Positions 62,796 through 64,000 of a DNA stretch of 64,000 nt are shown one piece after another; within the stretch, counting starts at the first letter, position 1; the number at the start of each line of letters is the position of its first letter. The translations under genes and the position numbers were made by a program. This stretch comes from Cephalotus follicularis (taxonomy: Eukaryota; Streptophyta; Magnoliopsida; Oxalidales; Cephalotaceae). The notes under the pieces are model-generated. The model searched no databases and was not told the origin of the DNA. It worked only from the letters and a program-made list of their open reading frames with translations. Location: positions 117,646 to 181,645 of the forward strand of contig BDDD01000362.1 of NCBI GenBank assembly GCA_001972305.1, given 5' to 3'.

Positions 62796-62815
62796 GTTGG
62801 CGCCATCTGTGGGAA
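62796..62815 (+). other. Primer-binding site of Gypsy element E
   Basis: TTGGCGCCATCTGTGGGAA directly after the LTR is the primer site found in many plant Ty3 elements. The priming tRNA is not assigned here. Confidence 0.85.
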
Positions 62816-64000
62816 GCGCTACAAAAAGTCATCAGCAATCATGCCTCCAAGGAAGAACACCCGAGTTGGAGCTACTGGCAGCCAACAACGCCAGAAGAAC
62901 ATAGCTCCTCCAGAAGAAGTCGCCCAAATGGGGGCACAAGAACAAGCTCCCGTTACAGGGGAGCAACTCAACCAATTCCTTCAAGGGTTGGAGCGAGTCA
63001 CAGATCGGTTGGTCACAACTTTGGCCAACCAACAACAGCAAGCAGGGCCCGCTCAGCCGGTGGTCCGAGGAGTATCTGGCCCCCAGAGGCCAGAGGTGGA
63101 GACAAGGCACCCACGTGGTGCCAGGCGAAACCCGCCGAGGGGAGAGGAACTTCCCCTTGGGCGGTCAGGGGACAATAACCCCCTGGGAAGGAGGCCGGAG
63201 ATCAATGCCTCTCATAGAGAAGAGTCCTCGACTGCAAGGGATCATCCCAACGATCCCAGGAGAGGACACCCTCAGTATCAGCCTATGGACGTGGATCCTC
63301 GGCAGCAGGAGAGGGGAGCAGAGGAGGCACAAGTGCGTTCTAATGCTCCACGCAGAGCTGGTACTGCCCGAGGAAGTAGGGCTAATCCCCCAGCCTCATT
63401 GGCTGGAGGATCACATGTCTCCAGCAGAGTATGAAACATTGAAGAGGTCGAGCAGGCAGTGAATAGAAGGCTTGCTGACCTAGAAAGGAGGTTTGGAAGA
63501 GCAGAACGGCTTGGGGGACGCTTGTCCGAGGTGCAAAACATCAATGCGCACCCTTTTACAGCCGAGATCACAGCCGAGCCGGTCCCCAGTGGGTTTAGAA
63601 ACCCCATCCTTGATAAGTACGATGGGTCCACGGATCCCATCCAGCATGTGCGCACTTATATCCAGGCAATGTGGTTGCATCAAGCCTCGGACGCCATGCT
63701 TTGCCGAGGATTCCCAGTGACCTTAACTGGAGCAGCCCAATCATGGTATTTCACCTTAGCCAAGAATTCAGTCAAGAGCTTCGATCAGCTTACGGAGCTA
63801 TTTGTGACAAAGTTCCTCAACAGCACCACGCAGAGGAGGAACTCTACCCATCTCATCAACGTAGTGCAGGGCAAGGATGAGACGTTGAGAGACTACCTCA
63901 CCAGGTTTAACCAAGAATCTCTTACAGTGAAGGACCTGGAGCCGTCTTTTGCTTTGGCAGCCTTGAATAATGGGCTGAGGAGCAACTCCAAATTTGTTTT

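Larger units (their letters stand above)
61738..64000 (+). mobile_element. Gypsy (Ty3) element E, Tat-like, 5' end only
   Basis: A 5' LTR (61738-62795), a primer site, and gag running to the window edge. The gag starts MPPRKNTRVG at 62841 and later shows a retrotransposon-gag domain (KYDGSTDPIQHVRTYIQAM, FPVTLTGAAQSW, FVTKFLNSTTQRRN). This pattern is typical of the Tat lineage. At least one break is present in the visible gag. The rest lies outside the window, so overall state and LTR age cannot be given. Confidence 0.88.

Overview
The window is nuclear DNA of a eudicot plant. The evidence is two spliced host genes of plant-only families (an NPH3/RPT2 photoreceptor-signalling family member and a miR160-targeted ARF10/16-type auxin response factor), AT-rich spacers, and plant Copia, Gypsy, LINE, CACTA and hAT elements. 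The species cannot be named from the sequence. Bases 20301-20634 are an assembly gap.

Layout, left to right. 1-4457: the 3' part of an old Copia element (A) with its 3' LTR. 5287-7525: a 5'-truncated LINE on the minus strand with an RNase H domain. 8467-10835: an intact four-exon NPH3-family gene on the minus strand. 12338-37435: the remains of a second Copia element (B), opened up by later arrivals. These are a truncated family-A LTR, a complete-length minus-strand Copia (C) that itself carries a solo LTR and part of another LTR, and a CACTA (En/Spm) transposon. The CACTA transposase gene is split by a 2.5-kb solo LTR with a clean 5-bp target duplication. 43629-49533: a whole-length hAT transposon with an 8-bp target duplication. 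It carries a decayed transposase on the minus strand and a second, convergent plant-transposon-protein ORF on the plus strand. 50160-53390: Gypsy-type LTR pieces in inverted arrangement around a minus-strand accessory ORF region. 55093-57859: an intact three-exon ARF10/16-type gene on the plus strand with a miR160 site. 61738-64000: the 5' LTR and gag start of a Tat-type Gypsy element, cut by the window edge.

The nesting gives a relative history: B is the oldest in its block; C, the family-A LTR and CACTA came next; the solo LTRs inside C and CACTA came last. The host genes are independent of each other. The NPH3-family protein probably acts as a substrate adaptor in light or auxin-transport signalling; the ARF is a miR160-controlled auxin-response repressor.

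The most unusual signals are in the repeats. (1) The hAT element's two convergent ORFs end in homologous tails, which form an inverted repeat. (2) Three arrays of a palindromic GCGTYRACGC-like word lie at both ends and in the middle of that hAT element. (3) Clusters of short palindromes with a related YCGAC core recur in at least four different LTRs here. All exon boundaries, domain calls and repeat boundaries were read by eye, without database searches.
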